From DATLYB01 sp964502525 (GTDB taxonomy: Bacteria; Bacteroidota; Bacteroidia; Chitinophagales; CAIOSU01), in assembly GCA_964502525.1 (NCBI GenBank), contig CAZCXH010000043.1, positions 1 through 31,963 on the forward strand: a stretch of DNA of 31,963 nt, given 5' to 3'. The notes under the pieces are model-generated. The model was not told where the DNA came from. It did not search any database and saw only the letters and a program-made list of their open reading frames with translations. This document shows positions 1 through 7,605 of the stretch, one piece after another. The translations under genes were made by a program, and so were the position numbers. Position 1 is the stretch's first letter; every line of letters begins with the position of its first letter.

Positions 1-197
1 CGCCCATTGACGGCATGCCCCTCTGGGCGCAATGGATAACAAAAATCAACCCCGTTACCTATTTCATCGAGGTCGTCCGCATGGTCGTCCTCAAAGGCAG
101 CGGCTTCGCTCACGTCAAAAAACATTTCGCCATCATCGCGGGCATGGCGGTCATCTTCAACACATGGGCGGTCATCAACTACAAGAAAACTTCTTGA
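1..197 (+). CDS. ABC-2 type transporter permease, C-terminal fragment
   Basis: The reading frame is open from the left edge (codons begin at base 3) and ends at TGA 195-197, so only about 64 C-terminal residues are present. The fragment reads PIDGMPLWAQWITKINPVTY, then a hydrophobic segment ending INYKKTS. This matches the last extracytoplasmic loop and final membrane helix of ABC-2 family permeases (the MP.WAQWI...NP.TYFIE.VR pattern before the last helix). Such permeases export drugs, polysaccharides or lipids with a separate ATPase, which would lie to the left, outside the window. The family call is good; the substrate cannot be inferred. Confidence 0.82.
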   Translation, partial: PIDGMPLWAQWITKINPVTYFIEVVRMVVLKGSGFAHVKKHFAIIAGMAVIFNTWAVINYKKTS

Positions 198-212
198 AAA
201 TCCCTTTTTACT

Positions 213-459
213 TGGGCGTGTCCCCCGACATGGCTGGCGCAGCCAGCCATTATTCGGGGGTCGGGCTGTCCGCTCCAAGTCCTCGCCCGGCACGCGCGTC
301 ATTCTGAGCGTAGCAAAGAATCCCCCGTTGCATGAAGTTGCAAACTTGCCGGAATGACAAGCCACAAGAAGGCTCACCGCTCAGTGCCAACCCCTCATTC
401 TTGCGGCAGCGGGGGGCACCGAGCGCTTCGCTATTCCTATAGGGCGCGCCCAACCCGAC
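213..459. repeat. Composite Bacteroidota-type interspersed repeat with strong hairpin
   Basis: The gene-free stretch 198-476 holds a structured element. A strong hairpin spans 222-260: CCCCCGA at the left, a perfect GGCTGGC-gca-GCCAGCC core at 232-248, and TCGGGGG at the right. The outer edges are also inverted: TGGGCGTG at 213-220 opposes CGCGCCCA at 444-451 (one mismatch), and GTCGGG near 260 opposes CCCGAC at 454-459. The GGTCGGGCTGTCCGCTCCA stretch with the far CTATTCCTATAGGGCGCGCCC is, from memory, a common intergenic repeat in Bacteroidota genomes. Only one full copy is visible here, so the repeat status rests on recall rather than on this sequence. A second unit (298-358) sits inside it. 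Confidence 0.55.
298..358. repeat. Short palindrome-ended repeat (GTCATTC...GAATGAC) nested in the larger element
   Basis: A 61-bp unit begins GTCATTCTGAGCGTAGCAAA and ends CCGGAATGAC, so its termini are inverted copies (GTCATTC/GAATGAC). The GTCATTCTGAGCGTAGCRAAG opening is, from memory, a widespread intergenic repeat in Bacteroidota and relatives. Its position inside the 213-459 element suggests nested insertion. No open frame of interest covers it. Confidence 0.5.
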
Positions 460-476
460 AATGAACGAGAGGAAGA

Positions 477-710
477 TTATTTAACAATCTTTGCTAAATC
501 TTCCATTTCCATTTTCAAATCGTTGCGCACGATTTTTCGCTATAGCCCTTTTGGTAAATCCTCGTTCTTATGGACGGGAACCGTGGTTACTCTTCCATCG
601 GGGTGCCTCATGCGATGATGCGAGCCATTGACGCGCACTACTGTAAATCCTGATTTTTCGAGCAGCTTGACTAACTCCTTCCCTGAAAGCACGGGCTGCT
701 TTTCGCTCAT
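477..710 (-). pseudogene. hicA: HicA-family mRNA interferase toxin, interrupted by an in-frame amber stop
   Basis: The frame starts at ATG 710-708 and encodes LSGKELVKLLEKSGF, then VRVNGSHHRMRHPDGR and VPVHKNEDLPKGL, the signature of HicA, a small dsRBD-fold toxin with the GSHH catalytic histidine. A TAG codon at 542-540 stops translation after 56 residues. Reading on in the same frame gives RKIVRNDLKMEMEDLAKIVK and then TAA at 479-477, which is exactly the missing C-terminal helix of HicA (normally ...PKGTLRKILRDAGL...). One base change, with no shift, therefore broke the gene. The start overlaps the hicB stop as ATGA, so translation is coupled. The 56-residue product keeps the catalytic His but lacks the last helix and is probably inactive. 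A suppressed stop, a still-active short toxin or a sequencing error are the alternatives. Confidence 0.82.
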
Positions 711-940
711 GCTACTTTGATTTCAACTTCACGGAAGCCGATGAACTTGTTGAGTTCTTTTGCGGGAGTTTCTTCGATGCACAACTCGATTACTTCGCGG
801 ATGTTTTTAAGCGCTTCATCAATGGTTTTGCCGTAGGAATGACACCCCTGAAATGACGGGCAGGATACGATGTAAACTCCATCTTCGTCCTGCTCGATAA
901 GAATGGGGAAATGGTATGATTTTTTGCCGCGCATTTTCAT
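707..940 (-). CDS. hicB: HicB-family antitoxin
   Basis: A 77-residue protein with the HicB core: YHFPILIEQDEDGVYIVSCP, then SFQGCHSYGKTIDEALKNIR and EVIELCIEE. This is the partial RNase H-like fold that caps and neutralises HicA. It is the short type: no clear C-terminal DNA-binding helix-turn-helix or ribbon-helix-helix follows. I chose the ATG at 940, just before the conserved core; ATGs at 967 and 955 are in frame and would add a hydrophobic stretch not typical of HicB. The gene lies upstream of hicA and its TGA overlaps the toxin ATG by four bases, the reverse of the common hicAB order. With the toxin truncated, the antitoxin may be a relic or may still neutralise related toxins elsewhere. 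Confidence 0.88.
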   Translation of the reverse strand: MKMRGKKSYHFPILIEQDEDGVYIVSCPSFQGCHSYGKTIDEALKNIREVIELCIEETPAKELNKFIGFREVEIKVA

Positions 941-984
941 AATGCTAAGATACATAATAACTGACATTTAGCTGATTGCCTGCA

Positions 985-1240
985 CACCGAAGTCGAAAGA
1001 CTTCTGCCGATTGTAGCAACTCCCGCAAGTGCAGGATGCAGGCGCACAGGGCAGCGCAGAACTTGATTGAACGAGGGGGGCTTTGCGCTTCCATCCCTCA
1101 CGCGACCAAACCGTATCACTTCACCAAACCCTCTTTCCTGAATCCCAAAGGGATGACATGATTATAGAATAAAATCCCGAATGTGAACCCAACTCCGAAG
1201 GAGTGAAATAATGCTCGCTTATCCCGAAATTATCGGGAAG
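985..1240. repeat. Cluster of short palindromic repeats in a gene-free region
   Basis: The region 941-1442 has no convincing gene and carries several small structures. At 989-1004 GAAGTC-GAAA-GACTTC is a perfect 6-bp stem with a GAAA tetraloop. At 1081-1108 the CTTCCATCCCTCACGCGACC text resembles another part of the Bacteroidota repeat family at 213-459. At 1142-1154 ATCCCAAAGGGAT is followed by GACATGATTATAGAA. At 1192-1204 ACTCCGAAGGAGT is followed by GAAATAATG; these last two look like diverged copies of one unit about 50 bp apart. At 1222-1238 TCCCGA-aatta-TCGGGA is a perfect hairpin. Function is unknown: mobile palindromic repeats or mRNA-end structures are both possible. Confidence 0.5.
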
Positions 1241-1394
1241 GCTTCGTATTTCTAAAATCTAAAGTCTAAAATCAGGCTTATGCTCCTAAATTCTCCCACC
1301 TCATTTTATAGCGTCCTTCAACTGACAGAACCTGCAACAATTTAATGTATCTTTTCGTTAACAGATGCAAGGACTAAACCGAGAGGAAAAATTG

Positions 1395-1402
1395 TAATTT
1401 TG
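1395..1402 (+). promoter_or_regulatory. Candidate -7 promoter box (TAATTTTG)
   Basis: TAATTTTG matches the Bacteroidota -7 consensus TAnnTTTG exactly. It would start transcription near 1409, giving a leader of about 34 bases to the ATG at 1443. I see no clear -33 TTTG at the usual spacing, so the call is moderate. Confidence 0.45.
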
Positions 1403-1442
1403 GCTTAAGATTGCAAACTTGTTCCCACAAAAATCAGAGTCT

Positions 1443-1640
1443 ATGAAATCAAAAGAAGAAGAAAAAAAACAGAAATCTTTTGAAAAAGACTACAACGAAA
1501 TCATGAAGGAGGCGTTGAAACAAACTGCCCCTCCGCCAACTCCGCAATGGACTAATCCCGGTGATTACATTGTTAAATTCTCCCTGTACGAGGAAACGCC
1601 CAACAGCATCACCTCCACGGATACCTGCATCGTTGACTGA
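1443..1640 (+). CDS. Small charged hypothetical protein upstream of the Clp-fold proteinase
   Basis: A 65-residue protein. The first 30 residues are very rich in Lys and Glu (MKSKEEEKKQKSFEKDY...) and probably form a helix; then comes a PPPTPQW linker and a short hydrophobic/beta segment (DYIVKFSLYEE). It has no signal peptide, membrane helix or Cys cluster. I do not recognise the family. I chose ATG 1443 over the in-frame ATG 1419 because the promoter box at 1395-1402 would leave only about ten bases before 1419. Its TGA ends 14 bases before the SDH proteinase gene, so the two are almost surely co-transcribed. It could be a partner, adaptor or substrate of the proteinase, but nothing in the sequence proves this. 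Confidence 0.6.
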   Translation: MKSKEEEKKQKSFEKDYNEIMKEALKQTAPPPTPQWTNPGDYIVKFSLYEETPNSITSTDTCIVD

Positions 1641-1654
1641 TTTATTTTCCTGCC

Positions 1655-2587
1655 ATGCCGAATTGGAAGGAGGTTTTAGAGGAAATTCAGGCTGAATCGA
1701 AGAAAGGAACCTCAAATGCGCTTGATGTAGTTCGCAGAAAGTACATCCTTGAAATTCAAAAGAGAACTGGTCGCAACGTAATAGCCTATTACTCCGGTTG
1801 GTTGCAGCGAGGTAATGCGATTGACGTTATTGTAAATGACAAGGATAAAAATGCCTTCATGGTTAACATCCACAAACTGGACAGAACCAAAGGGCTTGAT
1901 CTAATTTTACATACTCCGGGCGGAGACCTTGCGGCAACTGAAAGTATCGTTGATTATTTATGTTCCATGTTCGGCAATGACATTCGCGCTATTATTCCGC
2001 AGATTTCAATGAGTGCGGGTACGATGATGGCTTTGGCGTGTAAGGAAATCCTCATGGGCAAGCAATCCAATCTGGGTCCCATTGACCCGCAAATGGGCGG
2101 TGTTGCTTGTCAGGCGGTGCTGGATGAGTTCAATACCGCAAAAGACGATATTAAAGCCAATCCACATTCAGCTCCCTTGTGGCAAGCAATTATTTCAAAG
2201 TACCATCCAACTTTTCTCGGAGCCTGTCAGAATTCTATTGATTGGTCTGAAAAGCTGGCTTTTGATTGGCTGAAAAGAAATATGTGCAATGGCGATGCCG
2301 ACAAGACTAAGAAAATTCTGAAAGAGTTTAGCGACCACAAAACGAACAAGTCACACGCCCGCCACATCTCAATAGCTAAGTGTAAAGAAATCGGCCTGTC
2401 AATCATTGATATGGAAAGCGATAATGATTTACAAGATTTGATTCTAACCGTTCATCACTCATTCATGCACACTTTCGCACATAGCACCGCCACTAAAGTT
2501 GTGGAAAATCATTTAGGAGTTGCTTATGTTGAGAGCTTGCCGATACCAATGCCAAAGGCAGTTCCGGTAGCTCCGCCACCTCGTTAA
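1655..2587 (+). CDS. SDH-family Clp-fold serine proteinase
   Basis: A 310-residue protein of the serine dehydrogenase proteinase family (Pfam SDH_sah, a ClpP/crotonase fold). Seen: LILHTPGGDLAATESIV at about residues 83-99 (oxyanion loop, HTPGGD); IIPQISMSAGTMMALACKEI at about 113-132 with the likely nucleophile Ser120 in MSAGT; and LGPIDPQMGG at about 140-149. No signal peptide was seen and the family is usually cytoplasmic or membrane-associated. It is full length. The family takes its name from an archaeal/thermophile enzyme; in bacteria the true substrates are mostly unknown. The gene sits 14 bases after a small charged ORF and 3 bases before a beta-barrel gene, so all three look like one operon. 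Confidence 0.88.
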   Translation: MPNWKEVLEEIQAESKKGTSNALDVVRRKYILEIQKRTGRNVIAYYSGWLQRGNAIDVIVNDKDKNAFMVNIHKLDRTKGLDLILHTPGGDLAATESIVDYLCSMFGNDIRAIIPQISMSAGTMMALACKEILMGKQSNLGPIDPQMGGVACQAVLDEFNTAKDDIKANPHSAPLWQAIISKYHPTFLGACQNSIDWSEKLAFDWLKRNMCNGDADKTKKILKEFSDHKTNKSHARHISIAKCKEIGLSIIDMESDNDLQDLILTVHHSFMHTFAHSTATKVVENHLGVAYVESLPIPMPKAVPVAPPPR

Positions 2588-2590
2588 CGA

Positions 2591-3343
2591 ATGAAGCCCA
2601 TACTCCTCTTCGCCTTAATTCTTGCTTCGGGTTGCGTGTTTGCGCAATCATCGCAGGACTCGCTGCCCGCCCTCCCCAAATACCGCAACATCATCCGGTG
2701 GAATCCCACACCCCTGATTTTGTTTGGTCCGCATTATTACATTTTCGGTTACGAGCGGATTTTAAATCATAAGCAAAGTTTTTCATTCAATACGGGGTTC
2801 ACGCAGATGCCCACCATCGAGCCGCTGGATTTTGACAGCATCGAGGTGTTTGACCGGGGCAGAAAAAAATATGGCGCTGCTCTCGCTTTTGATTACCGCT
2901 TTTATCTGCTGAAGCAGAATAAATTCAAAATCCCCGCAGGTCTTTACATCGGTCCTTACACGGGATATTACTATTATCATAATGAGTTGGAGATTTCTTA
3001 TACCGACACCTCCAGCGTTACCACTACAAGCAACCGCAACACCAGCGTACATATCGGGTTGCTCGGCTTTGAACTCGGCTATCAGTTCATCCTGTGGAAG
3101 GACCGGCTTGCGATTGACCTGCTGCTGCTGGGACCTGCGGTAGGCGTGTATAACGTTCAGGTGGAACTGGACAACGACATTGACATTGAAAATGACCGGC
3201 TGGAAGAAATCCGTGACGCGCTGCTGGAGCAGTTCCCGAAACTGAAGGATGTTGTTTCAGACGGCTCGTTCAGCAACACCGGAGCCTCGTTTAATCTTGG
3301 AGTGGGCTTCCGCTATGCGGTGCAGATTGGATTTTGCTTTTAG
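2591..3343 (+). CDS. Outer-membrane beta-barrel protein, unknown function
   Basis: A 250-residue protein with a clear signal peptide (MKPILLFALILASGCVFAQ, cut after AQ) and repeated amphipathic strands (KFKIPAGLYIGPYTGYYYYH, HIGLLGFELGYQF) ending in a strand with terminal Phe (RYAVQIGFCF), the usual C-terminal signature of outer-membrane barrels. It resembles the DUF3575-like/porin-family small barrels of Bacteroidota, without a specific match. The start is three bases after the TAA of the proteinase gene, so it is read from the same mRNA. It is convergent with the RND adaptor gene. Function is not known; coupling to a Clp-fold proteinase could suggest an envelope-stress role, which is inference only. 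Confidence 0.75.
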   Translation: MKPILLFALILASGCVFAQSSQDSLPALPKYRNIIRWNPTPLILFGPHYYIFGYERILNHKQSFSFNTGFTQMPTIEPLDFDSIEVFDRGRKKYGAALAFDYRFYLLKQNKFKIPAGLYIGPYTGYYYYHNELEISYTDTSSVTTTSNRNTSVHIGLLGFELGYQFILWKDRLAIDLLLLGPAVGVYNVQVELDNDIDIENDRLEEIRDALLEQFPKLKDVVSDGSFSNTGASFNLGVGFRYAVQIGFCF

Positions 3344-3412
3344 TCACCCGGAGCCTACGCTTCATTTTTAATTGTTCTCCTGAATGAAAATCTGAAACTC
3401 AAGAGCCATTCC

Positions 3413-4549
3413 TTACTGCACTGAAGTCTCCTCATAACTCCACTCCTTCACCACGGGCTGCACCACCATTTTCGGCTTCACTACTGCATTGCCAAGTAGT
3501 GCAACGCGGTCACCTGACTTTAATCCATCGGTAATCACCCAATTGCTGCCGATGCGGAAGCCTGTTTTAACGGGGCGGGGCACCACGCGGTTGCTGTCGT
3601 CCATTACGAACACCTGGTAGATGTTCTGCAACTGATTCACCGCCTGCTGCGGTACGAGAATCGCGTTGGGCACTTCATCCGTTTTGAAGCGCACCTTGCC
3701 GTATTGACCGGGCTTCAGGATTCCGCTTTTATTCTCAAACAAAGCTTGCACAAGCAGCGAGCCGGTGGTGGGGTCAACAGTGCGGTCGGCAAAATCAATC
3801 TTCCCTTTTTCAGGGAAAACCTGTCCGTTGCTGAGAATCATTTCCACTTCAATTCTGTCGGTGGTTGCGCCCGCTTCAGCTTTCTTTTTAAATTCGAGAT
3901 AATCGTTTTCGCTGATGGAGAAACGTACGCGCATAGCGCCCACCGAGGAGATGGTGTTAATCGGAGTCGCGCCTGCTCCTTTCGATACATAGTCGCCTTC
4001 CTGCACCCGCGAAACGCCAATAATTCCATTGATTGGCGCAGTGATTCTTGAATAACCCAATTCCACCTGCGCATTCGCGAGCAACGATTTTGCCGAAGCC
4101 ACATTCTGAACCTGCGCATTGTAATTCGCCTTTGCCGCATCAAGGTCGCGCTGGCTGAGGGCGTTCATTTTCGCGAGCGGCTCCACGCGGTCGAGGTCGG
4201 CTTTCGCTTTTGCCAGCAGCACTTCGGCTTCCGTAACTCTTGCCTGCGCGGATGAAGCACGGTTGCGCAACTCGACATCATCAATCGTATAAAGCAACTG
4301 CCCTTCTTTCACCGCATCGCCTTCCTTGAAATGAATGCCGGTAATCCATCCCTCTACACGCGGCTGTATTTCTATATCTTCCTGACCATACGTCTGCCCG
4401 ACATATTCAGCATAGACAGGAACCGTCTTCTGTCCTGCCTGCACCACGCTCACCTCGGGAACAATGGTTTTGACCGCTTGTTCTTGTTTGCAGGAGTAAA
4501 ACGTGATGATTACAAAAAATACAATTGCACCGGATTTCAGCAAACGCAT
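3413..4549 (-). CDS. RND efflux periplasmic adaptor subunit (AcrA/MexA family lipoprotein)
   Basis: A 378-residue membrane-fusion protein linking an RND pump to a TolC-type channel. The chosen ATG (4549) begins MRLLKSGAIVFFVIITFYSC, a lipoprotein signal with acylation Cys20; the frame runs upstream to 4657 but that part has no signal peptide. Visible in order: biotinyl-lipoyl half (VEGWITGIHFKEGDAVKEGQ), alpha-helical hairpin (SSAQARVTEAEVLLAKAKAD and ALSQRDLDAAKANYNAQVQN), second lipoyl half (ITAPINGIIGVSRVQEGDYV), beta-barrel domain (MRVRFSISENDYLEF) and membrane-proximal domain (NAILVPQQAVNQLQ). The usual downstream pump and outer-membrane channel genes are absent: the next gene is on the opposite strand. 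It must use a pump coded elsewhere or be a leftover. Confidence 0.92.
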   Translation of the reverse strand: MRLLKSGAIVFFVIITFYSCKQEQAVKTIVPEVSVVQAGQKTVPVYAEYVGQTYGQEDIEIQPRVEGWITGIHFKEGDAVKEGQLLYTIDDVELRNRASSAQARVTEAEVLLAKAKADLDRVEPLAKMNALSQRDLDAAKANYNAQVQNVASAKSLLANAQVELGYSRITAPINGIIGVSRVQEGDYVSKGAGATPINTISSVGAMRVRFSISENDYLEFKKKAEAGATTDRIEVEMILSNGQVFPEKGKIDFADRTVDPTTGSLLVQALFENKSGILKPGQYGKVRFKTDEVPNAILVPQQAVNQLQNIYQVFVMDDSNRVVPRPVKTGFRIGSNWVITDGLKSGDRVALLGNAVVKPKMVVQPVVKEWSYEETSVQ

Positions 4550-4663
4550 ATTCGTGAGATTGAATGAAACGAAGGTACCAAAGTACGAAGGATTTCTTAC
4601 TTGTAGAAACCTGCGGAGGTAATGAGGGTTAATGACTTTTGTCACCGGAGTGAACAATCACTA

Positions 4664-5191
4664 CTAATATCCTGTAAAGCTGAGCGAGATTCCCAACTCA
4701 TCATCAAACTGCCTGAGGTTGTTAATTTCCAGTTTGGAAATGGAAATACTCCCTTTTGACATCACGGAAAAGCCGAGGTTGTTGTTGGCGCTCATCCGCA
4801 AGATAGAAAAACTGAAAGTGGTGGGATAATCAATGTTGTTGAAGTTGGAGGTGATCTCAACATTCAGGTTCATCACCGTATTATTGTTGTTTATCACATC
4901 GTTGATGGGTATGATTCCCGTTAGCGTAAGCAGCTTTCCCCGATTCTCCCCGGTATATCCGGTGAAATCGGGATTGGTGAGCGCGAGGTGAAGATTATCA
5001 ACCAAAATTGCCGCGGAGAATTCACCTGTCACTTTATTCACATGTATCTCAACCAGATCGGTGGCCCACGCCACCGGCTTGTTGTTCAGCGAAGCATAAA
5101 TCTGCATGTTTGTGTTCAGGACGACTGCTTCTTGAGCGCGAGCTTGAATAGAAATGAATGATGTGATTAAAAAAGCGGGGATGATTCTCAT
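4664..5191 (-). CDS. Secreted protein of unknown function, possibly YceI-like
   Basis: A 175-residue protein with a signal peptide (MRIIPAFLITSFISIQARAQ). The mature part is beta-rich and full of Asn/Thr, with strands such as INVEITSNF-type segments, then YPTTFSFSILRM and ISISKLEINNL, closing with ISLSFTGY. The pattern (a strand, then a YPTxxF motif, then a closing strand) recalls YceI-like lipocalin-fold proteins, but the match is weak. I chose ATG 5191 because it begins the signal peptide; the longer frame to 5260 adds only a basic stretch. It lies 114 bases upstream of the RND adaptor on the same strand, so shared transcription is possible. No Cys or catalytic motif is seen. Confidence 0.65.
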   Translation of the reverse strand: MRIIPAFLITSFISIQARAQEAVVLNTNMQIYASLNNKPVAWATDLVEIHVNKVTGEFSAAILVDNLHLALTNPDFTGYTGENRGKLLTLTGIIPINDVINNNNTVMNLNVEITSNFNNIDYPTTFSFSILRMSANNNLGFSVMSKGSISISKLEINNLRQFDDELGISLSFTGY

Positions 5192-5297
5192 GCGAATTAT
5201 TTTGTTGCGAAAGATAGCAAACAATAGCCGCTTGCTTCGCCTTGCCAGACCGCCCGGCACCGAATATGTTCGTTGGAATGCATAGAAATCTTACGGA

Positions 5298-7538
5298 TTA
5301 CTTCAATAACCGAAACAATTCCCCGTAACTCTGATTTCCGGGATTCAATTCTTTCAGTTTCAGAATACTGACCAAAGCTTTCTCCTTTCTCTTTGTTTGC
5401 AGAAAAAAATATGCCGCTCCGTAATTCAAAGGCTCAGAATCGGGAAAAAGTTTGAGTCCTTCGTTGAATAGCAACTCTGCCTTCTGCTTGTCGTCAAGTT
5501 GCTGTTGATAGAGCGCATAATTGTAGTAAAAGCGGTCGTAAGCGTAATTCAATTTCCGGGTTAACTCAAAATATTTCAGAGCTTCTGATTTCTCACCAAG
5601 TTCTGCATGCAGTAACGCAAGGTTGTAACTGATGCGAGGGTTTTGCGGGTCAACTGCAAACGCTTCACGGAGAATAGCGAGCGCTTCAGCATTTTTCCCC
5701 TCTGCATTGTAAGCGCTGGACAAATTCAGCCGCGCATAGTTTGCGAGGCTGTCAATCTTCAATGTGCGCAGGTAGTATTTTTCCGCATTCTGATTGTCAC
5801 CCGTTTTGAAATAATAATCACCGAGCATGATATTTCCCGTGGCAAAGTCAGATTGGTGATGCAGAAAATCCATCAGCTCATTATGTGTGGAAGCAAAAGA
5901 TGGGCTGCTGTTTTTGTCAAACGCGCTTTGGGGCGCTACGCTCAGCGCATTTGCTGCAGAAATGCGCACTGCACGAACGGGGTCATTGAGCAGCGGAGTT
6001 ATATCGCTCACCCATCTCTCATGCGGAAAATTGGAGAGTGCCGTCACCGCTTCATAACGCACCATCGCGATGGTATCATGCAGGCATGTTTTGATAGCAT
6101 GGATGCTTTCATCCGTTAGGATTTCTCCTAAATAATTTATGGCAGTGGCGCGAACCATTTCCGTTGCAGATGTATCGCCAAGCAATTTTTGCAGATGCGA
6201 AAATGAATTTTCATGCAACATGCTTCCCGGAATCAAATCATCGGAGTAATGATGCTTGCGTTCTGCGCCATACCACTTCACGACAGCATCAGCAGCCCAT
6301 TTCGCTGACCTATCGGCATGACATTGATTGCATGCGTTTGGAGTATCGTATTGCGCGCTTTGGTCAGGTCGCGGAACGCGGAAGCTGTGGTCGAGCCTTG
6401 AGTCATTGCCCATATACACATGCGCTGGCATGTGGCAGTTGACGCATTGCGCTCCGTCTGTATTTGCAGCGTGAAAATGGTGTTGCGGTGAATCGTAATC
6501 CGCTTTATGGCATTGCAGGCAGAGTTTGTTTCCGGCAAGCGAAATTCTTCCTGTGTGCGGGTTGTGACAATCGCTGCATTTCACCCCGCGGTGATACATC
6601 TTGCTTTGCGTGAACGAACCATATTCGTACGCTTCCTCGCGGATTTGTCCGTCAGGGTGGTAATGTTCAGTGGTGGGCAAATTCGGAATGAAATTGTCGA
6701 GCGCTTCCGTTGAAGCAATAAAGCGCTGTGAGATTTCCATTCTTCGCGCGTGGCACTGCACGCATCCGCTCAGTTGTTCTTCATTCCTTTGCCCTTTATG
6801 CAAAAGCAGATAAGAGCCTTCCACTTTCCCTCCGCTTTGATAGGCTGCCGAATTGATGTACTCCGCATGATTCTTTCCCATGCCATGACAACTCTCGCAA
6901 CTCACGGTGATGTGCGAGTAAGTGGTGTGATAGCTGCCTGTTGTCTCATCATAATTGCGCTGCAAATTGGTGGAGTGGCAGGTGGCACACATGGAGTTCC
7001 AGTTTTGCGACTGTTTCGTCCAGTGCAGCCAATCATGATGCTCGATTTTCTGACCGCTGTATTGATGAAACCATTGCCTCTTCACCACGTCATACGACAC
7101 GCGCGGCACCTGCATCTTTTCGCCCGGAAACTCAACCAAATATTGCTGCAGCGGATAATATCCAAATGTGTATTTCACTTCGTAATCGTGGTTCTTCCCG
7201 TCACCACCTTCAGTGTTGATGAAAAATTTTCCGTTTCGTTTGAAAAATCTTGTAGTAACTCCATCAGCTTGCAGTTCTTTCTCATTAAAATCACCAAGCA
7301 CCGTAGAGTCATTTGCCACCATCATCGCTTTGAAATGATCTGAAAGCAGCCAGTCGTTGTATTCCTTCGCATGACAGGATTTGCACCCATCCGGACCGAT
7401 GAAATCGTTTTCTGAAAAGTTTACGGACGGCTCTGAATTTGCAGAATCATTATTCCCGCACGATTGGAAAAAAAGAAGCAACGGGTAACTGCATGCGGTT
7501 GCAGCAAAAAGAAACAGAGCTAGCCTGCGTTTCACCAC
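5298..7538 (-). CDS. Octaheme c-type cytochrome lipoprotein with HEAT and TPR repeats
   Basis: A 746-residue protein. The N-terminus ends FFQSCGNND, a lipobox with Cys27, so it should be lipid-anchored outside the inner membrane. Eight CxxCH haem-binding motifs lie at about residues 52 (CKSCH), 184 (CATCH), 214 (CESCH), 259 (CVQCH), 321 (CSDCH), 340 (CLQCH), 365 (CVNCH) and 403 (CNQCH). From about 445 to 545 there are HEAT-like helix pairs (TEMVRATAINYLGEILTDES, VRAVRISAANALSVA), and from about 560 to the end four or more TPR units (AEKYYLRTLKIDSLANYARL and similar). The cytochrome part resembles the cytochrome c554/multihaem family with scattered His ligands. Electron transfer is the likely role, with HEAT/TPR for protein docking; the partner is unknown. 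It lies 67 bases downstream of the Omp85-like gene on the same strand. Confidence 0.9.
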   Translation of the reverse strand: MVKRRLALFLFAATACSYPLLLFFQSCGNNDSANSEPSVNFSENDFIGPDGCKSCHAKEYNDWLLSDHFKAMMVANDSTVLGDFNEKELQADGVTTRFFKRNGKFFINTEGGDGKNHDYEVKYTFGYYPLQQYLVEFPGEKMQVPRVSYDVVKRQWFHQYSGQKIEHHDWLHWTKQSQNWNSMCATCHSTNLQRNYDETTGSYHTTYSHITVSCESCHGMGKNHAEYINSAAYQSGGKVEGSYLLLHKGQRNEEQLSGCVQCHARRMEISQRFIASTEALDNFIPNLPTTEHYHPDGQIREEAYEYGSFTQSKMYHRGVKCSDCHNPHTGRISLAGNKLCLQCHKADYDSPQHHFHAANTDGAQCVNCHMPAHVYMGNDSRLDHSFRVPRPDQSAQYDTPNACNQCHADRSAKWAADAVVKWYGAERKHHYSDDLIPGSMLHENSFSHLQKLLGDTSATEMVRATAINYLGEILTDESIHAIKTCLHDTIAMVRYEAVTALSNFPHERWVSDITPLLNDPVRAVRISAANALSVAPQSAFDKNSSPSFASTHNELMDFLHHQSDFATGNIMLGDYYFKTGDNQNAEKYYLRTLKIDSLANYARLNLSSAYNAEGKNAEALAILREAFAVDPQNPRISYNLALLHAELGEKSEALKYFELTRKLNYAYDRFYYNYALYQQQLDDKQKAELLFNEGLKLFPDSEPLNYGAAYFFLQTKRKEKALVSILKLKELNPGNQSYGELFRLLK

Positions 7539-7605
7539 GCAATGATAGAGATTTTATCTTCGCGCGGGCTGCGAGGAACCGGCTTAATGTCCTGAATGGA
7601 CTTGC

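Noticed and set aside
222..260. Rho-independent terminator after the ABC permease
   Set aside because: The hairpin is strong but no T-run follows it; it is better explained as part of the repeat.
250..453. Minus-strand open frame of 67 codons
   Set aside because: It runs through the repeat element at 213-459, has no signal or motif, and looks like translated repeat.
937..1161. Open frames of about 60 codons on both strands (937-1119 minus, 976-1161 plus)
   Set aside because: They cover palindromic repeats and have no recognisable protein features.
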